A DNA stretch of 64,000 bases from Nyssa sinensis. Taxonomy: Eukaryota; Streptophyta; Magnoliopsida; Cornales; Nyssaceae. Position 1 is the stretch's first letter. The number at the start of each line of letters is the position of its first letter. The translations under genes and the position numbers were made by a program. Positions 37,800 through 62,849 of the stretch are shown here, piece after piece. The stretch covers positions 4,870,501 through 4,934,500 of the forward strand of contig CM018032.1 in assembly GCA_008638375.1 (NCBI GenBank), read 5' to 3'. The notes below the pieces were generated by a model. That model saw only the letters and a program-made list of their open reading frames with translations. It did not search any database and was not told the DNA's origin.

Positions 37800-40700
37800 G
37801 GTGGGGTTAGCTTGGTGGCGCGGCTTGCGAACCTAGAATCTTAGACCGGGTTGAGTGTTTTTTCCCTATAGAATGAAATCTAAATAAATTTTTCAAATTC
37901 ATACAATTTTTCACTTATTTTTTATACTCCTACTTGAACATTTATTGAAGACATGTTTTTCTGGCGCAAAAAATGCTTTTTTAAGAGAGAAAATATGGTG
38001 AAGAGATGCTTATGAGAAAAGATTGGCCCTTCTTATCTTATTTTGATAAGTATGAGAAGTTGTAAATGATTATATCAAAATATCAACATAAAAAGTCTCT
38101 TTAAAAGATATCTATAGACATTTTTGAAATAAATATCTTTATGTTTTTTATAAAAAAAATTTTAAAGAGACTACTTTGATTGACAACACTGGTTTAAAAA
38201 TAGTCTTTGGATAGTCACACTCACATCGATTTTCAAAAACATATAAAAAAAAAATACGTGAGTCTAAAAATATTAAAAATAAGTGACAAAAAATAAGTGG
38301 ACCTAAAAAATGTTATAAAAATATCTAACAACAATACAATTAAGAATTCACCATATCAATACATATTCTACACTAATACTACTTTTATAATTTTTTACTA
38401 ATAATATAATGTATGGGCATGAAATTGTTTATCATACCATAAAGTGGCACTTGGTACAAGCGTAATAACATCAAAGCAGAATAGTTCGGACAGGACTTGT
38501 CGGACAGAAATCCTGCTTCGCCTATTTCTGATCAACGTGTCTGCTTACTCAAGTTAATTATACAGTCGATTTATTCCAACTCTCCGAGTGGAGACTAATT
38601 CAACGGGATCTCAATTTCTTTGATGAATCAGGGAATAAAACATGTAATCCCGCATAACGCTAGTCATAGTATGATTCCTTTCGATGATAGAGAGATCAGT
38701 TAAAATTAGGAGAGTCATTTTCAGCACACCACCAACTATTTAAACATCAAAACCTCTTGTTCAAATGTAGACACACACACAAACATAGTAAGATGGTTAG
38801 TTGTCATCAGTCTTCCTGCTTCTTTCATCTATATCATCTTAAAAAAACACTAACTAAACTGTCGAAAATCCTTTGGCCGCACAACATTAGTGTCTGCTGA
38901 CCAACTCCGATAATCTTTATTTCTCTTTTGTAAGGGGACGCTTATTTGTAGAGAATTATTCTCTTACAAATAGTTTATTAAATAATGTAATGATGTTGCA
39001 TTAATTGTTGCTAAAAAGAGAAAGTATTTTAGAGAATTTTTATAATCATACAAAAGTCAATTTTAAAATAAAACAGTTCAGAGTTGTTTAAAAAAAAAAC
39101 ACACATTTTATGTATTTTGAAATGAAAATTGATACAAAATAATTTTTGACTAAATAATTAAACACATTTTTTAAAGCAACTTTTGTAAAAATAAAAACAA
39201 AAAAGCAAAGATGTAAAAGCTGCTCTCGAACGGTCCCAAATTTGTCTAATTAATTATCAGCTCGGGGCTTGAGCTTGGAATCCAAGCCGAGCCGAGCTCA
39301 GCCGCATAAAACTTTTCCAGACTCCGGTGGAGAGTGGATTACCGGTGGCAGCCGGTCAAGCATTGCTCCACTGAAGAGTAATGAGTGTGGAAACTTTGGA
39401 AGCTTTATAGTCCACAGAATATCGCTTTTCTTCCCCCCAAGGTATTTCATATTTGTGTTGACTAACAACTTTTCTCAACCCAGCCTTTGTGACCGTTATA
39501 CCCCCAACTACAACATCTAATTACACAAAGAACCTCTCTGCTTTATTACTATATTTAGCTTTTTCGACCAAGCTCATGGGAGACAAAGAAACAATTTTTT
39601 TTCATTAAATTAAAAGTTAATAAATATTTTTTCTTCCCAAAAAAAAATAATTAAAATTTAATTTGTGTGCAAGCATCAAATTTTATCATTTTCAAAAGAA
39701 ATAAAAAAATAAATGAATATTAATATGCACCGTCAATTAATCTCAGTCTTATATTATTTATCCCTCTTATATTTTTTAGATATTCCAAATTAAATATAAA
39801 GTACAATAAATTTCTTACATATTTTTTAGATATCTCAAAATATGAGAAGGAGATAAAGATGATTAGAAATTCTTTTTTTTTTTTGGGATAGATCGATCGT
39901 GGCACATTGGATCACGCACCAGACTAAGTCTTCTTTCCTATCACAGTCAAGTTCACCCTTTAATTTAAATGATTTTATTTTAAAAATTAGTTTGCCCCTT
40001 TCTTTTCCTTAACCCCTTATACTCCTCTTTAGAAAACAAATGGAGATAATGAAGTACTAAAGAAATGAATTTTTATTATAAAAATTATAAAGTAGATGTG
40101 CAAAAAAGAGAACAATTCAATTTAGCTAAAACTCAACTTGAGAGGTCAACATCTCTTTGCATAGCTTTGTTTACTATTAAGGGTTTAACAGAATCTATCA
40201 TATTGGCCTACATATATTTGAATCTATAATTTTTGTACTTTGGAGCCTACATGAGTCTCAAGAAAGCTAATGAAATATCAATGGAGTTAATACGACAATA
40301 AAGGAATGCATCTAAAATGGGCCATATGATTCCAAAAATGCACAATACATAATTGTGAATTACAAAAGGGTAGTCAATAATGTAATCATATAAATTGCTA
40401 GCAATCAATGTGCATATTGTGAATTAGAAAAGGGTAGTCATAATGTAATCATATAAATTGCTAGCAATCAATTTGAAAAACCTAACAAATGGTGAGTCTG
40501 ATTGTTACGGGGAGAAAAATTTAGTCTGATGTGCGTAAGTTAGCTTAGAATACTAATTAACCGATTTATAAAAAAAAATTAAAATACCTAAAACAATTAT
40601 TATAATTTTTTTCCTTTTTTGCTTCGTATATTTTTTAGGGGTCACCGAACTAATAAAATGTTCAAGACAATGAATTTGTATAAAAATAATGCCGGAGGTT

Positions 40701-41350
40701 ACATTTGTCTCATCTCCACCTTTCTTAAAAAAAAAAAAACTTTGAACATGGCAAAGTATAATGAGAAAGAAAAATACATGCCAACATAATTAATATATAC
40801 CATATCAGAAGGATTTTCTTTATAAAAATAAAAAATAAATTTATTGTAGTGTTGGTTCTTTCAAGTAATTGATCTTGTGCAGTTCATAAATGAAATGGTA
40901 AGTGATGAAAACAAAGCAGATACAGAAAGAGGGCCCCTCCCTTTCATCCACCATGCAGTGTCCTTTTTATAACAGAGCCTGCTCTAATGGTAGATTGCAA
41001 TAAAGTCTTTTGGTAGTTGAACAATTTTACATTATTTTAGAAAAGAGTAAATTTGTTGTGATAATAAAGTTGACCTTGTAACAAAGCATGCAAAATTCAA
41101 AGACAACAATAGTGAAATTATAACAATAGTGAAATTATATCAACTTTTGGTTGGTTTAGCAGTAAAGTTTTGATGTTGTCAAGTCCTTACTTAGGTTCGA
41201 GACCTTGTAACTGAAAATTGGGATTAAACACATTCTTCGGCGCTCGCGGGTGTTGGAAACAACCTCCTTGATGGATATGTGAAATAGTCTATTTACATAT
41301 TTATTCTTCCACCAAAAAATAGTAAAATTATGAAATTATGCTGATTACAT
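37800..41350. other. Intergenic DNA, small tandem repeat at 40353-40479
   Basis: No gene recognised. A 64-bp tandem duplication has copies at 40353 and 40417 (TTGTGAATTA, then GGGTAGTC...AATTGCTAGCAATCAAT). Bases 38460-38920 are less AT-rich and contain a possible TATA (CTATTTAAAC), vaguely LTR-like, but no ends could be defined. Confidence 0.45.
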
Positions 41351-41359
41351 ACTTGAAAG

Positions 41360-41689
41360 TAGAGATGTCAATGGATCGGATCGCGATCCGATGCGAGATT
41401 TGATCCGTTAAGTCCGGATATGGTTTTAGAAATAGTGATCCGTGACCCGATCCGATCCAAATCCGATTATCTCAAATATAAACGGACCGGATATGATATA
41501 GGCTGATCTAATCCGCTTATATATATATATATATATATTAAAATTAATATATTATATGTATATATAATATATTAATTTAAATATATATATATATTATAAT
41601 TTTAAACGGATCGGATCGGATTTCTTATTAAACGGATCTGATTCAAATCGGCTCTGATACGGTTCGAATCTGATCCGTTTATGGTCCTA
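41360..41689. mobile_element. hAT-like MITE, 330 bp, 8-bp target duplication CTTGAAAG
   Basis: Identical CTTGAAAG lies at 41352-41359 and 41690-41697. The element starts TAGAGATGTCAATGG and ends GGTCCTA, with GATCCGATC/GGATCGGAT words repeated inversely and a long TA-rich self-complementary centre (about 41518-41600). An 8-bp duplication plus TAG-type ends fits the hAT superfamily. Non-coding. Confidence 0.75.
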
Positions 41690-42198
41690 CTTGAAAGTGG
41701 GGAGACCCAGAAACAGTAGTAAAGATGACCTTAAAGAATACATGCATTGTGCACACCACTCATCTTTCAATTAATAAAGATCAGAATAACATTAACTCAA
41801 TATGCAATGAGGAATCCAAAAATTTTAATTAGGGAGTTAAATTGTAAAAAGTAAAATTTAGGAATTCACGTGAATATATATAAAAACTCGAGGAACCAAG
41901 TACTATTTCATTAATTTTTTTTTTTACAAAATTAGTTATAAAAAATATAATATCTAAATTGTTGAGAGAGAGATAAATTACAGGTGTCAAACTTTAAGGA
42001 GGATTTATATGAATATATAAAAAAAATTAGAGGGAGCAAGTTAAGGGTTAAAAAATATAATATCCCCTCTTTCTCTCGTGCATCCAATGTTGCAAGTGTT
42101 TATATACATAAATATATGTGTGTGTGTGTGTGTCTATGTGTATGTATGTATTTATTTATGTATACACACCACAAAAAAAAGGTGGGATGACTAAAACC

Positions 42199-43189
42199 CA
42201 ATGTTTTCAAAACCGAACCATTCATCGAACCGAAAAATTGTCCGGGTTACGGGTTACCGGTTCAACCGTCGGGTCAACCAGAATCAAACCGTGATGTCAT
42301 AATTATGTAATTAATAAATTTAATAATATATATTATTTATATTTTAAATTTAAAAATTACTAAAAATTATATAAATTTTTTTTACAAAATATGAATTTTT
42401 TTAATATATAAAACTTCAAGGAAAAAAATAAAACCACAGTCCATAACCATCACCACCACCGCCGACTATCATCTTCCTAACCAACAGCACCCCAGCCGCA
42501 CCATCACCACAGTCCATAACCCTAGCGCCTTCACCACGACCCCAGCCGAACCCACAGTCACCGCACCTCCACCATAACCATCCTCTCCCACAATCACCAC
42601 CGCCCATCGCTTCCACCGCTCCATCGCACCGCCACCATCATCACCCGAACCCCTACCCTCATCTCGTCCATAACTCCACCAGCTAACGCCAACCCCTAAC
42701 CCTCTACCAGCACCGCCGACCACAGCCGTGCCCCCTCATCCGACCACGCCCATCTCTCTCTCTCATCCGCTCGACCGTATCACCACCAACCACCGACTAT
42801 ACCACCAGCACCTCCATCTCCGTCCCCGACGCACCAGTGCCTCAATCCTCCCTTGCGTCGCCGTCGCCGTCGCCGAGTTACCTTGATAACGTAGGGAAAA
42901 TGGGAAAATGGGAAAGGAAAAATCTCAGATCTGAGAAATGAGGGATTCAGGATTGATAACGTAGGTTTTTTTTTTATATATATATATATAGAGGTGAACC
43001 GGTTCGAACCGGTGACCCAGTGACGGGTCGACCGGTTCACCGGTTGAACCGTCCTGTTCGGACGGTTTTATCTTTTAAGCCCGGTTTTGAGATTGAAACG
43101 GTTTCTCGGGTTCGACCGGACCGTTCCTTGGACCGGTCGACAGTTCAATCGGTCGAACCGTCCGGTCCGGTCTGGTTTTGAAAACATTG
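42199..43189. mobile_element. Non-autonomous hAT-like element, 991 bp, 8-bp target duplication CTAAAACC
   Basis: Perfect 16-bp terminal inverted repeats CAATGTTTTCAAAACC, flanked by identical CTAAAACC at 42191-42198 and 43190-43197. Subterminal regions carry many GGTTCAACCG/ACCGGTTC words in both orientations. The centre (42430-42890) is strikingly GC-rich with CACCACCGCC-type low complexity, unlike the surroundings. Open frames across it are low-complexity Gly or Pro/His strings without domains, so no gene is called. Confidence 0.88.
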
Positions 43190-43227
43190 CTAAAACCAAA
43201 AATGGAGAAAATTTGAAAGGGTCTACT

Positions 43228-43809
43228 TAGGGGTGTCAATTCGTGTTATTGTGTCGTGTTTGGGTCGTGTCAAAGCATACATATTTGAAAATATGTGTGA
43301 ATCCAAACCATACACTATTAACTAATCGTGTCAAGTTTCAAAACCTAAACCCAACCCATTTATTAAACAGGTTACACGTGTCGACATACTTAACCCGTTT
43401 ATTTTTATTTTTTTATTTTTTAAATAAAAAAAATTTACCTATCTTTTAATATGTATAGATAATTTTCAAGTTTAGTAACTTTAGATATGAGTAACTTTAG
43501 ATATGAGTAACTTTAGATATGAGCCAAATCAAAGTAGAAACCTCTTTTATAAATAAAAAATCTCAAAACCTTAATAAATATTTGATGTGAGATGAATTAC
43601 CTTAACTCATAATATATTTTATAATTAAACGTGTTAAGTCGTGTTAAACGAGTTGACACTAGTAAAATTCAAACCCGACCTGTTTATTAATCGTGTTATA
43701 CGTGTCAACTCGTTTATAACGCAAACCCATTTATGCTAAACCCAAACCCATTAACTTCGTGTCGTATTTTAGTCGTGTTATCGTATCGTGTTAAAAATTG
43801 ACACTCTTA
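43228..43809. mobile_element. hAT-like MITE, 582 bp, 8-bp target duplication GGTCTACT
   Basis: Inverted ends TAGGGGTGTCAATT and, from the right, TAAGAGTGTCAATT, flanked by identical GGTCTACT at 43220-43227 and 43810-43817. Contains CGTGTTA/TAACACG words in both orientations and a short tandem array GTAACTTTAGATATGA (three copies, about 43474-43522). Non-coding. Confidence 0.87.
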
Positions 43810-43817
43810 GGTCTACT

Positions 43818-45951
43818 TTAAGATGGTGATACAAGATATGAAGACAAATTAAATAAAAAAAAATCTAAATCCAAATTAAAATTAGATTTGGTTGTAGATT
43901 GGGAAGGACGGGCCTCCCCAACCAAGACCTAACTCTGCTTAGTAAATGAACTTGTGAAAATGAGTTAGAAGGGTTCTGTCCTTTATTAGAGGACAATATC
44001 GCTATGCTTCGTAACTACATTTCACACCTTGTACTTTCACTTTCCCTCACATTAATATATTTTACAACTATTTTGTCATATATATATATATATATATACA
44101 TACAATTTGACAAAAAGTCAAATTCTCACCAGTACTCTGTTCATCTATCATTTAAAGCAAGAAAAGAAAAAAAAAAAGTGATAATCAAATTCATACATTA
44201 ATGCAGTTAAAACAGGAGAAATTAGTATGTTTTTACAATCCATTAATGGATCAAAAATTTGCATGAGCTAGATTAATTAATGGTAATTGATAGATACCAA
44301 TTATCTTTATTACAAAACACATTGGTTGATATACAACATATTTGAATTTAAATCTTCTTTTTTTCTCTTTCATTTCCAACAAAAAAGTGTTAATGATGAT
44401 GACATGAGCCACCTTATGCACCAAATTTAAAAAATCTAATTCCAAAGGGATAAAACAAAACTTTTGGGGTTTACTTGATATATATGCATGTGTATTTTTA
44501 TAATTTTACTTGTTTTGAATTTGATTTTTCATACGTTAGGCAAGAATTTTTAAACTACTAGAATGAGTGTACGTATGTATAAATTATTTGGAAAAAAACA
44601 AAGATCTCTAAAGTGAATGGAAGGGCAAAATCGTCATGTTAGGATAAGAAGAGACAAGGTGATGTCATACGCGGGGAAGAAGCACCGTAAGTCGTAAAGT
44701 GCGCCGGAAGTCATTCCGAAACATGCGCCTCTCCACTTTCTCGGGATCGCCGGTGAAATTATTTGCTTCTACAAATACGAAATTACCCTTCAATATCCCA
44801 TCACCCTAACTATTTTATGATTTTAATAATACAGTTGATTTATATGAATTTTATAAAATATTAAAATTATAAAAAAAATTTATATTTCATGACAAGACTC
44901 ATAAAATAATTGATAAAAAAATTCATTTTCTCTCTTCTACGATACAATGAGACATTAAATTCCATAATATTTTTTACTAATTTCTTCCCTTTTATAATTT
45001 AAATAAAATGTTAAAGTAATGAAAACTTATACAACTTTTTTTTATATTATAAATTAATTATTTTTTTAAAAAAAATTTAAAAGTCAATAAAAATAGTCTT
45101 TATGAATCAAAAATTAATTTATAAATACAAAATATATTTGTGACACATAGAAAGATGTATTATTTGAATTTTAAATTATAAAAAAATAAATGAAAACAAA
45201 TAAAATTACAATAACAATTTGCCTAGAATACCATGCATTATATAAAAAGAAAAAAAATCTATCTTAAATAAATCATTGTTTTCTTCCAGAGATACCATTG
45301 GCTTACAAAATTCAAAATAAGTCTAAGTCAGTTTTATATTTAATATATATATATACATACATATATATATATATATTTCTGATTTATTTTACTAGTTAGG
45401 ATGTAAATATGATATTAGTTTTTAATTGGATTCATGAAATATACCAATTATATCTTGTCGTGTAGATATAATATCATTTTTATGTATTCTAAAAATCAAA
45501 TCGCTTGTCTAAATGACAAAAATTATTGATTTGATTTATGAAAAAACTTTTTCATTAACCATATTATTTGGTTGAAGATTCGTTATTACATGTGATCGTC
45601 ACACTCATATTACAATTACTTTAAGAAAATGTCCCAAATTTTAAAAATTCGATATTAATAAAAATCTAACTCTATAAAAAAATCACATAAAAATTCCATG
45701 AAAAAGACTTAATTTTATTAATACAGTTTCATTCATATTTTATAACTATTTGTTTAGATAAAAAGAAAAATAATGTAAGAAGTTTATTATTAGAGTTTTA
45801 TTTAATATATATCACTCTCCTATTGAAAAACTTATACTATTCTATACATTTAGTAGAGTTTTATAATACTAATATTAAATTAAAAAAGTAATGTTTACAG
45901 TTGTCACTTTGCTTCGAACTTCCAATTATATAAAACCAGCTTGATACTATA
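43818..45951. other. Intergenic DNA with a small GC-richer inverted-end patch at 44621-44790
   Basis: No gene recognised. Bases 44621-44790 are much richer in GC than the flanks, starting AAGGGCAAAATCGTCA and ending AAATTACCCTT, whose reverse AAGGGTAATTTCG resembles the start. This may be a 170-bp MITE-like insertion. (TA)n tracts lie at about 44079-44098 and 45342-45376. Confidence 0.4.
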
Positions 45952-46142
45952 CTCCCTCTCTTCTCTATGACCAAAAAGTCCAATGTTACGATTAGTACCG
46001 TGCTACCATTATTCATATTTAAGTGTTCATGCAAACTATTCGTGGAGTCCATACAATGTTAAAATATAAGTTATAGGTAATACCATAATTATTTTTCCTT
46101 CTCTAAAGACTTATGCTTAAGACTCTGCTTGAAATAAGGGAG
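45952..46142. mobile_element. Possible Stowaway-like MITE
   Basis: Left end CTCCCTCTCTTC preceded by TA; right end reversed reads CTCCCTTATTTCA. 191 bp, AT-rich, non-coding. The right TA flank is absent, so this is tentative. Confidence 0.5.
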
Positions 46143-46380
46143 TTTGAAGAAAAAGAGAATGGAAAGAGAGCTTATTCAACTATTAAAACAGAAGCTTGTG
46201 CCTTCGAATCCCACTTGGGTACAGTGGATTTATAGCCCATTCACAGTGCACACACACCCCCAACACCATAGAAATTTCTTTCTAACTTTACATTCGCTTT
46301 CCATCACCTCTGTCACCACATTCACTATTTTTCCTTTTAGGAATCTTCCTGCTTTGTCTCTTGAATTCCTGGGATTGCAA

Positions 46381-46383
<3 letters not shown>

Positions 46384-46438
<55 letters not shown>
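46384..46438. repeat. (CT)n microsatellite in a promoter/5' UTR-like patch
   Basis: About 27 CT units. The patch from 46220 to 46500 resembles a plant leader: ATTTATAGCCC near 46228, pyrimidine-rich DNA, the CT tract, then ATGATTGACAGCCAAAAACAG followed by GTGGGTAG, a possible donor. A second ATG at 46549 opens only 34 codons. No downstream exon was recognised, so no gene is called. Confidence 0.6.
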
Positions 46439-46439
<1 letters not shown>

Positions 46440-46559
46440 ACTCAAATTCCTTCCATAATCACTTCCCTTTTCAAAAACTATGATTGACAGCCAAAAACAG
46501 GTGGGTAGATAAGTGCAGAAGGCTGTTGTTAATATCTTTCTCTAGCCATGAATTGGGGG

Positions 46560-47797
46560 AAGAGGTGGTTATGGGGACAAGAATTGGTTGTGATAGGGAC
46601 AGTGGGTACCATATTTTACTGTGTCAAATTCCAAAGCCCTTTGGTTAGGTAGAGATGGAAATTTATTTGTCCGCTTCTTTGCAACCGAAATGACCCTCCA
46701 TAGTTATTATGGTGGACCTCCACCTTCATTATAGCAGCCAGGGTCCACACTGCGATGTGCTTTCTGATCACGTGAGCATGTCTACAACAATTTATGCATG
46801 GAAGCTTCTAAATTTTGAAATGGATATTAATGGGATATTACTGCATGTAACATGTTAATCAAACTATAGGCACAACCACAGCATGTCACTATGACCGCAA
46901 ACATTAAAAAATCCAGATCCTTTTGATGAAATATTATGGAGCCACCCTATTATAAAAATCAATGCAATTTGTCTTCAATTACTAAAATCGAAATGTGACT
47001 TGGGGTCCTCATTGTAGCAGCTTTGAATCAACAACAGAATAAAACTATGCTATCAGTTTACCATCACACTACTCTTAGATTGCTATTTTCATAGCATTAA
47101 ATATTATCAACCCATCAGACCATGAACGCCATTCCACTACATAACAAAGCACACCATATACCATACATTTTACCCATTTCCTGGAATTTCTTTAGAGAGA
47201 ATCTACTACAGACTACTATTACCTTACCTTAACAAGGATGCATTAGACTGTTTTGAACCACAAAAAAACAAAAAAAAAATTGAAAGGAATCAGCCACCCA
47301 CTTACATTTATATGATAGTAATAATTAAAGTGCCACAAAATATCCAGCACAAAGAAAAAACAGCACTTAAGGAAACCATATCCAAAACTGAAATATGCAA
47401 TGCATCCCACTAGTGCACCACAATGGTCACGAATTGACAGTACTCACCTTTAAGGGAAATCTCCCTAAAATTATGGATATAAACTACCAAACTGGTAACA
47501 TAATTGCCAATCAGAACACTTGTGCTAGACATTCAAGGTTCAAGGTCAGCCAATATACAGAGAATTTCTCCACAGAAAAAGATGGATATATTTGAGTCCA
47601 TCTATTATATTATAAACATTACTTATTTCAATTTGTTGTGCATCTATGATATATATTATCATGTTATGCAGGAAAGTTTGACAAGCTGCCACCTTGTTAA
47701 GAAATGAGAAATCTTTGGAAAATGCTTAAGAGATACAAACTTAAGTTAAAACACAAGGTAAACTATTCCCGTCACCCTGATGACAATATAGCAGAGC
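46560..47797. other. Intergenic and 3' flank of UFM1
   Basis: No gene recognised. Bases just left of 47798 should carry the UFM1 3' UTR (minus strand). Confidence 0.45.
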
Positions 47798-59727
<11,930 letters not shown>

Positions 59728-59775
59728 GTTCTCAGTTCTCAGCTTTCTTAACTTTCTTCTAATTGTACAGTGGCT

Positions 59776-59785
59776 GATATATACA
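59776..59785 (-). promoter_or_regulatory. Candidate UFM1 TATA box
   Basis: On the minus strand it reads TGTATATATC, about 50 bp before the ATG at 59727, giving a predicted leader of about 20 nt. No other core promoter signal was seen. Confidence 0.5.
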
Positions 59786-59907
59786 CAGTTTTCGCGTCTG
59801 TGTGACGCAAGACAAAGGTCGAGTTTGAAATTGAATTTTGGTAAGGTGAGTGTCGGATCTCTCCGACTTCTCAAAAGCAATCTGAATTGAAATTTTTGAC
59901 CCACCAT

Positions 59908-60611
59908 GTATTTTTTTTATTAATTTTTCCAATTTAAGTTTTTTTTACTTTTATTTTTTACATAATTATCAAATTCAGTCTAAATATGGACTCGATTAAA
60001 AAACTAATTTAATGATTCACTTATTCAATTACGCTAAATAAGAAATAAAAACATAACATAATATATTATAATTGACTCTCTTATCATTAATATTTAATAA
60101 ATTAATACTCTCTAATAATTAATAAATTTTTAAAAAACTCGTTTGATTTTATAGTAGATAATTAATAATTTTATGACTTAATAATTAATGTTTAAAAAAA
60201 AATTATAATATTAATTATTAGAGAGATAAAATAGTTATATATATATATATTTTTATATATATCTCATTTATAATATGTCTTGATGATTATATTTATTAAT
60301 TTAACATAATTGAAGTAAAAAATATTGTAAGTGAAATAAATTATGACATCAGAAAACATAAATTCTTTACTTGAAAATGATATTAAGAATTCTTTATGCT
60401 TTAAGTTGAGCATTATATATATTCTTTATTAAAAAATAAAATGTTATTGAAAAATTACGTATATGATCTTATTTTTGTATCAAAATTATTTACACGTAAA
60501 AACACACATTTTTATTAATGAAAGTACAAGAAAACTTAATAATTAATAATTCTAATAATTAATAAATTTTTATTCTTCAAACTTATTAATTATAAGAGAA
60601 TTGACTGTATT
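59908..60611. other. Intergenic AT-rich DNA upstream of UFM1
   Basis: Very AT-rich with a (TA)n tract at about 60238-60250 and repeated TTAATAATT words. No gene seen. Confidence 0.4.
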
Positions 60612-60968
60612 TATAAGCTAAAATAAATTGTACTAACCTCTATTGAGATTTTTGACAATTACAAAGACTTCTCTTGAGATTTCTAAAATGATACTAACAT
60701 TCTCTAATTTTTTTTGACAAATTACAAATATCTTTTTTCTAGCCATTTTTTAATCAAAATTGACCATTTCATTATTTTTTTGCATTTAAAAAAAAAATGA
60801 CCAAATTTTTCTATTTTTTTCATTTTCAAATAAATATTAATTAAAATCTTCTTTGGCTAAAAAATATGAGTTATTTATCTTAAACTTATTTTTCTATAAA
60901 CTAAAAAAATTCTTTAAAAAAGTTTGAAAATTGTAAAAATGCAAAAATGCAAAAAATAAAATAAAAAT

Positions 60969-62849
60969 TGTGTAGACTTCTTATTTTATGACCTTTGATT
61001 AAGTAAGTAGGAATCCGGTAATTATAGCAAGAAACCTACTTCAAGTAGGACTCTTCCTGAGAGAGTCTTATCGCCATTAGGACTACTTTTGACAGAGTCC
61101 GATTCCTGTTAGGAGTCTCCTACTAGAGTCTCAACTCCATTAGAACTCCTCTTAACAAAGTTATATTCCCACTAAGACTCTCTTGTCAGAATCTCAGTTC
61201 TATTACGACTCATTCTGACAAAGTCTTATTCTCTCTAGGATTCTCCTACCAGAGTCCTAGTTCCCAGCAAAACTATTCTTGACAAAGCCCCACTTTTGTT
61301 AAGACTTTTTTACCCACTGGAGGGTGTTTTGCTAATTTTGGCACCTCTTTGCCCACTAAGGGTATTTTGGCACAATCCTACCCTTAGTACGACTTCTTAG
61401 TCATTTGAAGGACATTTTTGTAATTTCTATATCATTTTACCCACATGGGGATATTTTGATAATTTCATCCCTTTGGTGATGAATTAGAAGTAATTTGATC
61501 ATTTCATATTTTTTTGTGGCAATCTAGAGATTCTCCACCGAATTGGAGACGATTTAGCAATCTTGAATGACAGTAGTCTATTTTATTTTAATTAAGACTT
61601 TCCATTTTAAAGTTTTCATAAATCTGTTTGCTTGATATTTTTTTAAATGGAGATACATTGAACTTGGATGTTTTCATCTTATAGTTTATTTTTTAATTAA
61701 ATTATATTTCTCTTTTATCTCATTGATTCTTGCATATAGATGCCAATTCTATTGATTCGTGTATTTTCATAATTATTTATTAATTCATTTAGTTAGGATA
61801 ATCATTCTTATTTAATTTTTTATTTATTTAATTAGATAATTATCACTAAAAACATTATCTTAACCCTCTATTTTAAGGTTTCATCTTACACCCTTGGATC
61901 AAAGCTCTATATTTTCCTATAAATAGAGCCCCCTGGCCATCAGTTTTAGGGGACGGAGAAAGACACGATTTCTATAACCTCACATTGTTAGTTTAATTCT
62001 AGAGTTCTATCTACAAGAACTCTCCCTCTCCCAAGGTTGAAGCCTTGCTGAAGTGACAGTTTCCTTTCACGAAGTAAGTTGAAACAACGCTTTCCAAACC
62101 GAGCAACAAGCTGGAGATTTGCCTAACTGAAACCTCTGATCCAGACTTTCCTAGCCAGAGATCTACCCGGTTCCTACGATTCAATAAGGTATACCCTCAA
62201 ACCCTTAATAGTTTTCTTTAGATCTAGTTGATCTCACCTCTTTTATCACTCTCGATAAAAGAGGGTAAACCGGAGAACTACGTGACTCTGATTTCGTTTT
62301 CTGAACGGATACGTAGGAAGCCTTTGAACCTGCGTCAGATCTTCTTTCTATCTTTTCTGTTTTATTTTATTTCTTCACGTCAGATTCTTTATTACTTATC
62401 TATTCTGAACTCACATATCTCTTCTATGTTTTTTAATGATAAAATAACCTTGCAAGTGAATATTTAAAACTGATCCATTCAGATCAAGTGGGGTGGGTGC
62501 CTAACACTTTCCCACTTCGTACCTTAGCTGCCGGATCTATATTTTCATTGGTTTAGTTATTTCAATGCTTTATTTTATTTGATCCATGTCAATGGATCTC
62601 TTAGTATGTGTTTAGGATTAAAAGTGATATAATATTTCATTCCATTTCTTTCAGTTTTCCTTCATATGTATCCTTCAAGATGTAATAGGTTTGCTTCTTT
62701 CTTGTTAAAAAACAAGCCAGCAACTCCTCAATTTTTCTATCTCCCATAAGAGGCGTTCTTTCCCAACTTTAGGGAAGGAGACAGCCGAGATCCCTCTAAA
62801 TCTATAGAAAAATAATTACTATTTTCCTTTTTGTCGGTGCTAGCACCCA
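60969..62849 (+). mobile_element. Solo LTR of Tat/Ogre-like Ty3-gypsy lineage nested in the MULE-like element
   Basis: Starts TGTGTAGACTTC and ends GCTAGCACCCA, flanked by AAAAT and CAAAT (4 of 5 match). It contains words I associate with Tat/Ogre LTRs: GAACTACGTGACTCTGATTT with GGATACGTAGGAAGCC (about 62274-62321), GGGTGCCTAACACTTTCCCA (about 62496) and CCATAAGAGGCGTTCTTTCC (about 62746). A CTATAAATAGAGCC promoter-like TATA lies at about 61917. No coding domain is present. Confidence 0.68.
61040..61305 (+). repeat. Degenerate tandem array, alternating 31/32-bp units
   Basis: About eight units beginning GAGTCT or AAGTC and carrying CC(A/T)TTAGGACT-like centres. Alternate units are more alike, giving a roughly 63-bp higher-order period. 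Located inside the solo LTR. Confidence 0.72.

Noticed and set aside
39240..39520. Plus-strand 83-codon frame with a GC-richer start
   Set aside because: Sequence such as AAGCCGAGCCGAGCTCAGC is common in plant repeats; no protein similarity or splice structure was recognised.
42416..43040. Minus-strand Gly-rich frames
   Set aside because: Low-complexity translation of the GC-rich centre of a hAT-like element, without a domain.
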